Made by a program: the position numbers and the translations under genes
The notes under the pieces: model-generated
What the model was told of the DNA's origin: nothing
Database searches by the model: none
What the model saw: the letters and a program-made list of their open reading frames with translations, nothing else
Shown: positions 54,519 to 64,000 of the stretch, one piece after another
How the letters are laid out: each line of letters opens with the position of its first letter
Position numbering within the stretch: the first letter of the stretch is position 1
Assembly: GCA_023935145.1 (NCBI GenBank)
Contig: CM043698.1
Location: forward strand, 39,643,501 to 39,707,500
Source of the DNA: Bretschneidera sinensis
Taxonomy: Eukaryota; Streptophyta; Magnoliopsida; Brassicales; Akaniaceae
Length of the DNA: 64,000 bases
Reading direction: 5' to 3'

Positions 54519-55814
54519 TGATAGGTGCTTAAATATTCATATTTAAGCCCTTTTATTTACATTTGTTAAGTCCTTAGTTATGTTAATTTAGCATGTTTTA
54601 CTTCATTTTTGTGTTTCACATGTTTTTATAGAGTCTTGGAGAAAAATAAGCATTTTTGGCACCTAAAGGAAGAAATCTAGAAATCCTGGAGCAGCTACTG
54701 GCAAAAGTGCGATCGAGCGCTTAAGCACTCGTGCGCACACAAGAAGGATCGAGCGCAGTCTTGCGATCGAGCGCACAATGCATGAGATCGAGCGCACATG
54801 TACGGGTGTGAACAATAAAATGGCAGAACCAGTTTTGGAAATATAGAGGTTTTACGTTTTAGGAAGTTTAGGGTTTCCTGAGTCTTCTAAGGTTATTCAA
54901 ACCCTATAAATACACCTGTAAACACACAAAGGAGATCCCTTCTTTTATCTTTTGCTTAGCTCGGAGTTGTAGGCTTTGGAGAGGATTGACAACCCGTCTC
55001 CATAGTATTCTTCGGGTTTTATATTTTTTGTTTAGTTTATGTTATAATGCTTATCTTAGACGGCATGTGTAACTAACTCTTTATACGGCTCGATTGAAGC
55101 CCTAGTTATGCTTTCCCATATATACATTCATTAATTATCTTTGCAATAGCCTTGATTATGATTTTTAACTTGATTAATGCTTATGTTTATTTAAATTCCT
55201 CATATGTATATGTTTGATCAATATGTGCATGTGGTATGGACTTATTAGTTAGACCAATTTGGATGACCGAGTTCTGGGTCTGACATTAGTAACAACAAAT
55301 ATCCACACCGGATTCTTGGGTTAATCAACATGGGAAACCGGGAGTAGATACCATACCCTAGGTCCTGTGTGATTTTCGATTTCCATAATACCTATGCTCT
55401 CTTAAGGAACAACTCAGTAGATACCATGCTGAATCCCTTAAGACAAAAAAGAGTTAGAGTAGATACCATGCCTAACTCGTTTTTTAAGGAAATCAATAGC
55501 TTAAGGAGTAGATACCATGCCCTTAGGTTGACAACTATTAGGTATTCATAGTAGGGCTAGAACATTGACATATTACTCGTTAGGAAAGTATGACTAGTGC
55601 TGGATATCAAGGCCCTATGTCTCATTATTATTAATTCACATTCAACAGTTGTTTTGATCTTCTTTTATTAAGAAACTGATTCTAAAAACTAAATTCACCA
55701 ATCCCTATGGAAATGATCTCGCACTTGCACACTATGCTACCATTGACCTTGTGCACTTGCAAGTAAAACTATATGGATATTTACTTATTTATTTAGGTAG
55801 ATAATCACACAACA
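54519..55814 (+). repeat. 3' LTR of gypsy G
   Basis: 1296 bp, same length as the 5' LTR with a few percent substitutions and small compensating indels. CGATCGAGCGCA array at 54707-54800; one unit present at the 5' LTR is missing and another added. Sense open frame of 60 codons at 55369-55551. Confidence 0.94.
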
Positions 55815-55873
55815 ACAGCCAAGATTTGATGCTGAACTCTTCAATCTGTTTAATCCTTAGACAAATACTAACA
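55815..55873 (-). repeat. Copia C 5' LTR, outer end
   Basis: The minus strand begins TGTTAGTATTTGTCTAAGG, matching the copia B LTR start. The left edge is the target duplication ACAGC of G. The right edge joins the zinc-knuckle codons of the copia H1 gag. Confidence 0.87.
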
Positions 55874-56708
55874 CTTTAGGTTGGTCTTACGATGCCTACA
55901 CAATTTAGCAAAGTGACCCTCATTTTCTCAAACAAAGCAAACTCTTTTTAATTTCCATTTTGGGATTTCTTCCTCTTAAACTGTTGGTCATTCTTCCTAG
56001 CTTCCAAATACTGATTCTTAGCTTGATTCCCATCCAAAAAATGAACTTTAGACTCAAATGGAACCGAATTCTTGTTTTCAAGTAAACATAACTCTTCTTC
56101 TATACGAAGGTGTTTCTGAATTTGTTCCAACATGAAATCCTTAATCTTATGCAATAGTTTATTACCATAATCTTTCCAAGAGGGATAAAATTTTAAAACA
56201 ATTGTACCAACTTGAAAAGTTTCTAGAAGAACTATATTCTGGGAATGAATCTTAGAAACTAGTACTTGCAATTTATGGACGCAATCAATTACCAGTTTGT
56301 CACCAACTATATGGAATTCAAAATACTTAGAAATTAAGAATTTATCGGTACCTTCTTCCTTATCCTTTTATTTGAATTCTAGTTGGTTCCATATGTCCTT
56401 GGCAAACTTGACTTTAGTGAACAGAACATATAGTCGGTCAGAAAATGTGTTCAGTATATGTCCACGACACAACTCATCTTCCTCTCCAAATGAACCTACT
56501 CAATAGCCTCTATAGTAGCCGGAGTTCCATCAGCACTTTGTTTTGGGTCATTTGGTACATGAGGAAAATTTGGTTCTAGTATATATGAAACCTTCAGCGC
56601 ACTGAGGAGAAACAACATCTTGTCTTGCCAACAAGCGAATTTATTGCCATCCGATCGATCAAGTTTCACCAAGTATTCATTCATCACCTTAATAAACTTT
56701 GAATCCAT
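55874..56708 (-). pseudogene. Copia H1 gag, cut by copia C
   Basis: ATG at 56708: MDSKFIKVMNEYLVKLDRSD, then GNKFACWQDKMLFLLSALKV, the UBN2-type copia gag start. Stops and frameshifts follow. A 107-codon open segment (56271-55948) contains the conserved helical region (HSQNIVLLETFQVGTIVLKF, LEQIQKHLRIEEE). The end at 55874 covers a decayed zinc knuckle (GHFAKLCRHR), where copia C is inserted. A different copia lineage from B and C. Confidence 0.82.
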
Positions 56709-56739
56709 ATTTTCATTAGGAATTATAAAGCCTTAAAAT

Positions 56740-58080
56740 TGTTAGGAAAAATGGTGGATGCAGAGTCTGAAATACAGAAAGATGATAACTTTGAGTTGCG
56801 AATAAACACTGCCTTTAAGGCTTTATTTGTCCCCACTTTTGATTTTTCTAGGTTCTGACAAATAGTCCTACAACATACTCAAAAGTCACTGAGAATCTCT
56901 AAGAGCAAATTTAGAGATTCTTCTTTGAGTTCTCTTTAAAACAATGAATGATAATGGCTGTAAATTTTTAGGAAGAATTGAGAATCTTATAATTGAGAAT
57001 CTCTTAGAAGAAGAAGAAGAAGAATGAAACAATGAATGATAATGGCTGTAAATTTTTAGGAATAATTGAGAATATCTGAGAATAAGAAGAAGAACAAAGA
57101 ATGATAATGGCTGTAAATTTTTAGGAAGAATTGAGAATCTCGGAAGAAGATGAGGACATATTTATAATATTTTTAAACCTCAAACAATTAGAAAGAAAAA
57201 AAAAAAAAAAGAAGAAGAAAGACATATTTATAGTGTTTTTAAACCTCCAATGGTTAGAAAACAAAAAGTAGAAAAAAAAAAAGAAGAAGAAGTAGACATA
57301 TTTCTAGTGTTTTAAACCTCCAATGGTTAGAAAGAAAAAAAAAAGGAAAAAGAAGTAGACATATATTTATAGTATTTTTAAACCTCCAACAGTTAGGAAA
57401 AAAAAAGAAAAAGAAAGAAGAAGTTGTAGACACTAAAGTTAGTTATTGAGAAGTTGATATATTTATTGTGTCTTTAAACCTCCAACAACTAGAAAAAGAA
57501 GAAGAAGAAGAAGAAATTCTAGACACTAAAGTTAGTTATTGAAAAGTTAATTGATATATTTATAGTGTTTTTAAACCTCCAACGGTTAAAAAAAGAAGAA
57601 ATTATAGTGTTTTTAAACCTACAACTGTTAAAAAAAAGAAATTATAGTAAACCTTCAACGATTAGAAAAAAAAAAAGAGTAGACATATATAAAGTGTTTT
57701 TACACCTCTAACGGTTAAAAAAGAAAAAGGAAGAAAAAGAAGAAGACACATATTTATAGTGTTTTTAAACCTCCAACGGTTAAAAAAAAAAAGAAAAAAG
57801 AAGAAGAAGAAATTGTAGACACTAAAGTTAGTTATTGAGAAGTTAATTAATATATTTATTGGGTTTTTAAACCTCCAACAGCTAGGAAAAAATAAAAAGA
57901 AAGAAGAAGGAAGAAGTTGTAGACACTAAAGTTAGTTATAGGAAAGTTAATTGATATATTTATAGTGTTTTGAAACCTCAAACGGTTAGGAAAAAAAAAG
58001 AAGAGCTATAAAGTAAAAGATATAAGTATTAAACAAATAGTTATTGGAAAGTTTAAATTTTTTTAAATAACAAACTGACA
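56740..58080 (-). repeat. Copia H1 5' LTR (probable), with promoter-like array
   Basis: Minus-strand TGTCAG...CCTAACA, ending 31 bp before the gag ATG; no good tRNA-Met primer site follows, so the limits are tentative. The segment 57158-57990 is an irregular tandem array. To the right it abuts a second copy of H gag (H2), so H1 may be inserted in H2. Its start lacks the first ~200 bp seen in the H2 LTR. Confidence 0.6.
57158..57990 (-). repeat. 12-unit array with TATA-like and MSA-like words plus GAA runs
   Basis: Twelve irregular units (33-104 bp apart). On the minus strand each reads roughly AACCGTTGGAGG, TTTAAAAACAC, then TATAAATAT, followed by a run of TTC/T. Exact matches to the MSA consensus YCYAACGGYYA occur on the plus strand at 57578-57588, 57707-57717 and 57772-57782. 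Many other units differ by CG-to-TG or CG-to-CA changes. The plus strand between units is (GAA)n/A-rich. Confidence 0.72.
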
Positions 58081-58698
58081 ATCGAAAGTATTTCTAAATT
58101 TGTTCCAATGTGAAATCCTCAATCTTATGAAATAGTTTCTTACTATAATATTTCCAATAGGGAAGCAATTTTGCAATAATTGCACCAACTTGAAAAATTT
58201 CTGGAGGAACTATCTTCAAAGAACAAATTTTATTAACTAGTACTTGCAATTCATGCACTTGCTCAAGTACCGATTTGTTATCAACCATATGGAATTAAAA
58301 ATACTTAGAAATTAAGAATTTATTGGTAGTTTCTTTCTTAGCCATGTATTAAATTTTAGTTGATTCCATATGTCCTTGGAAGAATTGACTCAAGTGAACA
58401 AATCTTATAGCCAGTCTAAAAGCATGTTCAATATGTGTCAACGTCACAACTCATCTTCATCGCATTTCGTCCTCTCTAAACGAGCCTTCTCAATAACCTC
58501 CATAGTAAGCAGAGTTCCATCAACACTTGGTTTTGGGTCGTCTAGTACAGGAGGAAAAATTGGGTCTAGAATACATGAAATCTTCAGTGCAATGAGGAGG
58601 AACAACATCTTGTCTTGCTAGCAAACGAAGTTACTACCATCAGATCGATCAAGTTTCATCAAGTCTTCATTCATCATCTTAATAGAATTTGAATCCAT
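58081..58698 (-). pseudogene. Copia H2 gag fragment
   Basis: ATG at 58698 (MDSNSIKMMNEDLMKLDRSD, then SNFVC*QDKMLFLLIALKI) and a 64-codon open segment (58288-58094) homologous to the H1 gag. It is cut at 58081, about 210 codons into gag, where the H1 LTR starts. Several stops. Confidence 0.8.
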
Positions 58699-58728
58699 CT
58701 TTTTCGTAAGAATTATAAAGCCATAAAA

Positions 58729-59363
58729 TTATTGGGAAAATTGGTGGATACAAAATCTAAAATACAGAAAGATGATAACTTTAAGGCGCAAAAAAGAAGA
58801 AGTTATTTTAAAGCTTTATCTGTCCTCACTTTTGATTGCTCTAGGTTCTAACAAATAGTCTTCCAAGATACTCAAAGTCACTAAAAATCTCTAAGAGCAA
58901 ATCCAAAGATTTTTTTTTTGAGTTCTCTTTGAAACAATGAATGATAATAGAGGTAAATTTTCAGTTGGGATTTGAAAAGAAGAGAAGTTGTAGAGATTAA
59001 AGTTAGTTATTGAGAAGTTAATTGGTGTATTTTTAGCATTTTTCAAACCTCCAACAATAAGAAAAACAAAGAGTTATGAACTAAAAGACACAACTCTTAA
59101 AGAATTAGTTGTTAGAAAGTTTAATTTTTTAAAAATAACGAACTTAGCAGCTGCTTATCCACTAACCACCGTCAATTATCTTAAGCATCTGAACAAATTG
59201 GAGTTTGGTATCGGAATGACAGTAGTCAAAAGTTTCTATCTAAATGACAGTCGACTATCCATTAACCACGATCGACTATCCAAGCGATAGTTGACTATCC
59301 ATTAACCACAACAGACTGTCCAAACTTTCTGTCCAATCTCATTTTTAAAGCAAAACTCCAACA
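58729..59363 (-). repeat. Copia H2 5' LTR (probable)
   Basis: Minus-strand TGTTGGAGTTTTGC (59363) to CCCAATA near 58729. The inner 350 bp match the H1 LTR; it has only one decayed array unit (59040-59060). The outer part has a repeated ATCCATTAACCAC / GTCGACTATCC motif at 59225-59330. Limits inferred from TG/CA-like ends. Confidence 0.55.
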
Positions 59364-60157
59364 GGGACGGGACAGGAACAGGGAAGAATATAGTTTATTC
59401 AAACAAGGACGGAGAAGATGGCGACATTATTCGCTTCAAACCCGACCCGCTGTCATCCTTATCTACTACCTATGGCATTTTTTTAATCTCCATAGTTAAT
59501 CATACAATTAAATCTTTCCACTCTTATCTAATCTTCCCCCCCCCCTCCCCTTTTTTTTTTGTCGTTTAATACCTTCTTAACACAGGAGAGGTCAGTGCGC
59601 AAATCACATTATTATGTTCATATTCAATACATTATCATTATTATTTTCCAGCTTCAATAGTCCTATGTATTTTGTAAAAAAAGTGTTCCTAGCATATTAA
59701 CAGCATGCGGTTTATCAAGCAAGAACTTTTTAAAAGAAATTATCTATTCTATAAAACCATTCCTCCCAAGTCAGCAACATCAATGAGACCTGCCCTCCAC
59801 CTTCGTATCTGTTCCAATTTCTCCTATTTTGTAAATCGGAATTAGTAAAGTGAAAATGATGGTTGCATCTTGTTAGTTTACTACAAAAGTGAAGAAGAAA
59901 TACATAAAAACTGTTGGCTTGGCTTTTCAGTTTGAAACAACTTCCCCTGTTTTTTAAGTTTAGGAATGTCCCTCATCTACTCCCTGCTCATCCGGTCTTA
60001 TACCAAGCAGAGTAGGAACTCCCTAGAAATCTCCCAGAAGAAAATTTCATTATGTTGTAACTTCCAGTGAAAATCCTATTAATCATACGATAAAACATCT
60101 CAGCCATTAGGGTACAACCGTACAACAACATTGATCAAAATGTTACCTAAAAAATAC
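59364..60157. other. Unassigned sequence, possibly host intron
   Basis: No open frame or recognisable element. Contains C-run/T-run tracts (59528-59560) and a direct GGGAC repeat at 59364. Composition is less A/T-biased than the elements. If the exon at 60158-60260 is real, this is its downstream intron or 3' region. Confidence 0.4.
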
Positions 60158-60260
60158 CTGTTCCAAAGGAAATCAAAGACTCCACGCTATGATGGTTGTA
60201 CCAACTTGGAACCTCACTTCCTGGAAGAAAAATGTTGAATATGCCGCATTCATGTAATAC
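60158..60260 (-). pseudogene. Exon-like fragment of a TIR-NBS-LRR gene, post-LRR (C-JID) region
   Basis: The minus strand encodes VLHECGIFNIFLPGSEVPSW and then YNHHSVESLISFGT. The pattern PGSE(I/V)P-W---HSVGS is characteristic of the C-terminal jelly-roll/Ig-like region (C-JID) of plant TIR-NBS-LRR receptors. The segment is bounded by AG upstream (GGAACAG at 60261-60267) and a donor-like CAG|GTATTT at its end (60157-60151), as for an internal exon of 103 bp. Neighbouring exons were not found; the upstream side is occupied by the LINE. It could be a live exon with a distant partner or a relic. Such receptors trigger immune responses in the cytosol or nucleus. Confidence 0.55.
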
Positions 60261-60357
60261 CTGTTCCATTGGAAACATTATTTATGAAATGAAAAATAGA
60301 AATTAAAACAAATGAAAGTTAAATAAGGGTGAGATCAAGAACCTGGAGGGGAGCCTT

Positions 60358-60771
60358 TTTTTTTTTTGATCTGTAAATAAACATGTATTGATTGATCAAA
60401 AATGTACAAAAAGCACTGGCCATACCCAGGAGATATACAAGTGAGGCATATACAACAAAACAAGAGGCTAATACAAAGCCTAAAGAACTAAACAAGAAAT
60501 CCCAAACATGGGATCAACAAAGTATCTAGCTAACCTTAACATGCAGCCCTCACAAAAACAACCAACCAAAAGTTTACATGGGAGCAGGGCATACCCAGGA
60601 AAAACTCAATAAAGCAAAACAGTAAGGGGGAATACAAACCAGGGCATACCCTGGGAAATACAAGGGAAACAAAGTAAGAAGGAGAACCAAACACCACCCA
60701 TAAGGGGCAAGGAACCTTCTCGACAGAATCTAAAGCAGTAGCCTGTGCTCAGGGCAAGCAGCATAGATAAT
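60358..60771 (-). other. LINE 3' untranslated region and poly(A)
   Basis: Non-coding; contains two related CAGGGTATGCCC / GGTATGCCC words (60590-60655). Ends on the minus strand in a poly(A) tract at 60356-60368. No polyadenylation analysis was possible. Confidence 0.8.
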
Positions 60772-62804
60772 TCAGTAGATACCAGTCTGGATCTTCTTTA
60801 CTATGCTGGCAGGTGTGACAGGGGCCTTGTCAAAAATCTTGGCATTTCTGGCAACCCAAATGTTGTAGACTGTGCTAGAAAGGGCTGACTTCCTAGCCAC
60901 AGCAGGGGGGCCAATACCTTTCACTTTGAGTGACCATCTAATGGCACTCTCAATTGTTATCATTTGTTTCCTGTTGCCCAGCCATTTGATGATGGATAAC
61001 CAGATTTCCTTGCTAACTCTACAAGAGAAGAAGATGTACTCCTTGTTCTCTTCCTGGTCAGAGCATAGAGGGCACAGCTTGTCATTACCTTCAAGATAAA
61101 GCTTGTCTTTGGTGAGGAGCCTGTTTTTTATTGCCAGCCAAAGAATGAATGATTGTTTGGGAGGGCAGAGCCCATTCACGACCATGAAAGCCCATCTGAC
61201 CTCATTGCCTTTCTGTCTCATTGCATTATACACTTTCTTAATGCTCAACTCATCATTCTGCTTCCACTCCATCAGCTTATTGGTAGCTTGCAGGGCACAA
61301 GGTGGCTGTCCAGCCATCTCATCTCTGATTTCCAGAATCCTCTTCCAAAGAGGAGAGTCCCTCTTGCATGCCTTGACCTCCCATATGGATTTGTGCACAA
61401 GGTAGTAATGCTGGACCCATTGGATCCATAGGGAGTCCTTTTTCATATGAATGTTCCACAAGACTCTTGTAAGGAGAGCTTTGTTCCAGGATTTGAGCTC
61501 CACTAGACCAAGACCCCCTTCAAGCTTAGGTTTGCAAATGTAAGCCCAAGCGACAAGAGCTTTCCTCATGCCCCCAATTTTACCATTCCACAGAAAGGTT
61601 CTACAAAGCCTAACAATCTTCTCAAGTATGTTACCTGGGATAGGAAAGATTGCCAGCCAGAAGCACTCCATTCCTTGGAGCACTGACTTGATGAGTTCAG
61701 TTCTCCCAGCATAAGATAGAGAGAAGCCAGTCCATGCACTAATGTAGCCTGAAATTTTCTCAATGAGAGGGGCATAGTGGGTAGCATTTAGCCTTGCAAA
61801 GGCAAGAGGGACCCCAAGGTACTTGAAGGGGAGGCATCCATCCTCCATACCAGTGCATCTTCTAATTTCCATTAGCTCATCAGGCTTAACTCCAGCATGA
61901 AAGATGTTAGATTTTGCAAGGCTAGCCTTTAACCCTGTACACTCACTGAAGGTGCTGACACACTCCATTAGCATCCCCACTGATTTTGCCTCCCCCCTAG
62001 CAAATAAAATCAGATCATCAGTAAAGGCTAGGTAGGTGATCTTGAGTTTGTCACACTTGGGGTGGAATCTGAAACCATCTTCCACTTTCAACCTCTTGAG
62101 AAGCCTTGATAGGTATTCCATACTCAAAACAAATAAGTAGGGAGATATAGGATCACCTTGTCTCAGACCCCTTCTGCCTTTGAAGAAACCATGCCGGCTA
62201 CCATTAATTGATAAGGAATATGTTGTGGAAGAAACACATTCCATAATCAAGCCTATGAACTTTGCAGGGAACTCCAGTCCCTCAAGTAGCCTGTTGAGAA
62301 ACTCCCATTCTGCAGTATCACAAGCTTTCCTGAGGTCTATCTTGATCATGCACCTAGGAGGGATCTTTTTCCTACAATACTTCCTAAGAAGCTCCTAAAC
62401 TAGGTATATGTTTTCAGCTATACTTCTAGACTTTATGAATGCAGCCTGTGCAGGGTTGACAATGAGATTCAAGCAGGAGCTAATCTTGAAGCAAGAATCT
62501 TGGAGATAACCTTGTAGATCACATTACAACAGGCAATTGGCCTGAATTCCTCAACTGTAGAGGCACGTTTGCCTTTGGGAATCAGGACTAGGGAGGAGTG
62601 ATTAATCTGCTTTAAAAGTTTTCCACTCAGGAAGAACTCTTGAACAGCTTCAATAATCTTAGAGTGGACAACCTCCCAAGCTTTCTTGAAGAATTTAGAT
62701 GAGAACCCATCTGGTCTAGGGGACTTATCCTCCCCTATACTCCACAAAGCAGCCTTTATCTCTTCCTCAGTTACATTCTTGACCAACTTTTCAGCTTGGC
62801 TCTC
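60772..62804 (-). pseudogene. LINE ORF2: reverse transcriptase and zf-RVT domains
   Basis: The RT begins at about 62786 (VTEEEIKAALWSIGEDKSP, then DGFSSKFFKKAW, LVLIPKG, ACCNVIYKVISKILASRL). A one-base shift near 62475 and a TAG at 62398 break it. A 525-codon frame (62349-60772) continues with MIKIDLRKACDTAEW, RGLRQGDPISPYLFVL and YLAFTDDLILFARG, where the usual FADD is FTDD. The rest is the thumb and the zf-RVT domain (AIKNRLLTKDKLYLEG, CPLCSDQEENKEYIFFSC). The protein would nick the target and reverse-transcribe its own RNA. The C-terminal half is intact. Confidence 0.92.
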
Positions 62805-64000
62805 TTAAAGGACAGGCCCCTCTCTAATAACTTCCATCTCAATGGGGTTACATCTTCCAAAGGAACCTAGAAGCTCCTTGTAGAAGTTGGAAAATTCCTG
62901 AACCACTTTAGCTTCAGAATTAGTTTGGCAACCATTTGCATTTCTTATAGTAGCAATATGATTCTTTGTAGATTTCCTCTTAACCAAGGCATGAAAAAAC
63001 TTGGTCCCCCTATCACTATTGAGTAGGTATTTGCATTTAGCTTGCTGGGACAAAAAGCTTCTCTCAGCCTCTGCAAGTTGGAAAGCTTTCAACTTAGCAT
63101 TTGCCACCCTCACTTGTAAGTCAGTATCATTTGGGTTGTCATGTAGATCTTGCTGCATGCCAGACAGCTTGGAAGCAGCCTCCAAGACTCTCTCAGAGAT
63201 ATGACTGAAGTGCTTCTTATTGAGGTCTTTAAGATGGGGTTTGAGGCCTTTCAAAAGCTTACATAAGATGAATTGTTTGGTGCCCCTCACAGTGCAGCCC
63301 CAATGAGTGCTAATGAGGTCTATGAATTTCTTATGATCAGCCCACATGTTGAAAAACTTGAAAGATCTCCTACCCCCCCCCCCCCCAACCTCATCCATCA
63401 AGCTGACTATATAGGGAGAGTGGTCAGAGAGGCACCCAGCAGGCAGAAATGAAGCTTGAGCTCTCATCCCCTTTTGGAACCACACATTGTTTACCATTGC
63501 TCTATCCAACTTGCACCACACTTTGTTGTTGGACTAAGTGAAGAAGTAACCACTTGCATTTACATCAGACAGGCCAGTTTCCCTACAACAAAATGAGGGG
63601 TCTCTAATTTCATAATCTGTTACAGGCAGCCCATTAGTTTTCTCATCAATAGCAAACACATTATTAAAATCACCCAAGACAAGCCAAGGGGAAGACAAAT
63701 CATATCCAAAATTACATAAGTTGTCCCATAAGGGCCTCCTTGATACAATGGAGTTGAACCCATACACAAAACTAGTCACAAAATTACATGAGGAGATTAA
63801 ACAAGTCACATTACAATGGATAACTTGGGGGGAAGAATCAATAATAGATACACTGACCTTGGAGGGGTTCCAAAGAAGCATAATTCTGCCTGAAGAGTGA
63901 GTGGAGAAGTTGTTTGCCTGGCTTCACCCATTGAGTTTGTTCCCTATGATCTTTAGCAGCTTTGTCTCATCAAGCTTACTTTCTAAAATCCCCATTACAT
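62805..64000 (-). pseudogene. LINE ORF2: endonuclease domain and linker
   Basis: AP-endonuclease-like domain, minus strand: GILESKLDETKL near the right edge, SSGRIMLLWNPSKVSV, then VYGFNSIVSRRPLW, SPWLVLGDFNNV and DLSDVNASG-like LSDVNASGYFFT. After a TAG that replaces Trp it continues as SNNKVWCKLDRAMVNN, LPAGCLSDHSPYIV with the catalytic SDH, and FKFFNMWADH. The 238-codon part (63521-62805) runs to a stop before RT. Another stop (TGA for Trp) lies at about 63931. The domain start is outside the window. Confidence 0.9.

Larger units (their letters stand above)
29935..55814 (+). mobile_element. Ty3/gypsy (Athila-type) element G, complete plan, thrice interrupted
   Basis: Plus-strand element with two LTRs of 1296 bp, flanked by ACAAC (29930-29934) and ACAGC (55815-55819), a target duplication with one change. 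Without J, K and L it is about 12 kb: LTR, primer site, gag, protease, RT, RNase H, integrase, intron-like spacer, ORF3, 3' block, LTR. It is the only copy here with all pol domains recognisable, so it is the best reference for the family, but it has many stops. Confidence 0.93.
5376..55873 (-). mobile_element. Ty1/copia element C, split by four younger elements
   Basis: Minus-strand copia element in pieces: 3' LTR start 5376-5666, RNase H/RT/integrase 5667-7808, integrase N-part/protease/gag 13424-14939, leader and primer site, then a 5' LTR in three fragments (15181-15409, 29756-29934, 55815-55873). The fragments join when B, D and G are removed, and the target duplications of D and G fall exactly at the breaks. 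The outer end at 55873 reads TGTTAGTATTTG on the minus strand, matching the LTR start of copia B. It lies inside the gag of copia H1. Confidence 0.85.
60358..64000 (-). mobile_element. L1-type LINE, 3' part, runs past right edge
   Basis: Minus-strand non-LTR retrotransposon: endonuclease, RT and a Cys/His zinc-finger RT-associated domain (ORF2), a 3' untranslated stretch and a poly(A) of 12-13 bases ending at about 60356-60368. ORF1 and the 5' end lie outside the window. The insertion is just upstream (minus sense) of the TIR-NBS-LRR-like exon. Confidence 0.92.

Noticed and set aside
59364..60157. Additional TIR-NBS-LRR exons downstream of 60158 on the minus strand
   Set aside because: Translations of the minus strand gave no continuation of the C-JID pattern; I could not support an exon here.
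60356..60368. Poly(T) run as an RNA polymerase III terminator
   Set aside because: It is the complement of the LINE poly(A) tail; no A/B box or small RNA gene is seen next to it.

Overview
The window is a eudicot-type nuclear intergenic region built almost entirely of nested retrotransposons. Evidence for a plant: Ty3/gypsy elements of Athila type with primer sites complementary to plant tRNA-Asp, Ty1/copia elements primed by initiator tRNA-Met, a plant L1-type LINE, and one exon-like fragment resembling the post-LRR region of a TIR-NBS-LRR resistance gene (a class typical of dicots). No tRNA or rRNA gene, CRISPR array or bacterial-type operon was seen. The only probable host-gene sequence is the fragment at 60158-60260.

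Layout from the outermost layer inward. A LINE (60358 to the right edge, minus) and two copia copies in tandem (H2 58081-59363 and H1 55874-58080, minus) make the right flank. Copia C (minus) has its 5' LTR outer end at 55873 next to the H1 gag zinc knuckle; its 3' LTR start is at 5666. Everything between 5376 and 55873 is copia C plus younger insertions: copia B (7809-13423, plus, target duplication GATTA/AATTA); gypsy D (15410-29755, minus, target duplication CGGCT); gypsy G (29935-55814, plus, target duplication ACAAC/ACAGC). Gypsy A (minus, left edge to 5375) lies in the 3' LTR of C. Third-level insertions are a solo LTR N in the LTR of A (3124-4300, ACCAC), a solo LTR M in D (18026-19437, ATAAA), a rearranged gypsy fragment E in the gag of D (23666-27898), and in G a short non-autonomous gypsy J (31755-36978, GCCAT), a solo LTR K (40075-41397, GATGT) and a second-family gypsy L (46301-53606, ACAAG).

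The autonomous plan is best seen in G: LTR, tRNA-Asp primer site, gag with a CCHC knuckle, protease, reverse transcriptase, RNase H, integrase, a likely intron, a third ORF in the env position, a 1.4-kb conserved 3' untranslated block, polypurine tract and LTR. Almost all coding regions are dead. Most of the stop codons I read in G gag and the third ORFs are CAG/CAA/CGA/TGG turned into TAG/TAA/TGA. J (277-codon ORF) and L (477-codon gag) keep long open frames and similar LTR pairs, so they look youngest, yet both lack most of pol.

The most interesting signals are non-coding: a plant snRNA-type promoter (USE plus TATA, 33 bp apart) in the K/L LTRs; three copies of the polypurine word AAGTTTGGGGG with a conserved hairpin beside the middle one; a 12-unit array in the H1 LTR combining TATA-like sequence with MSA (MYB3R) words; a splice-site pair conserved between D and G upstream of the third ORF; and family-specific arrays of short palindromes in the LTRs of several unrelated families. 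All comparisons were made by eye within the window; family names rest on motif recognition.
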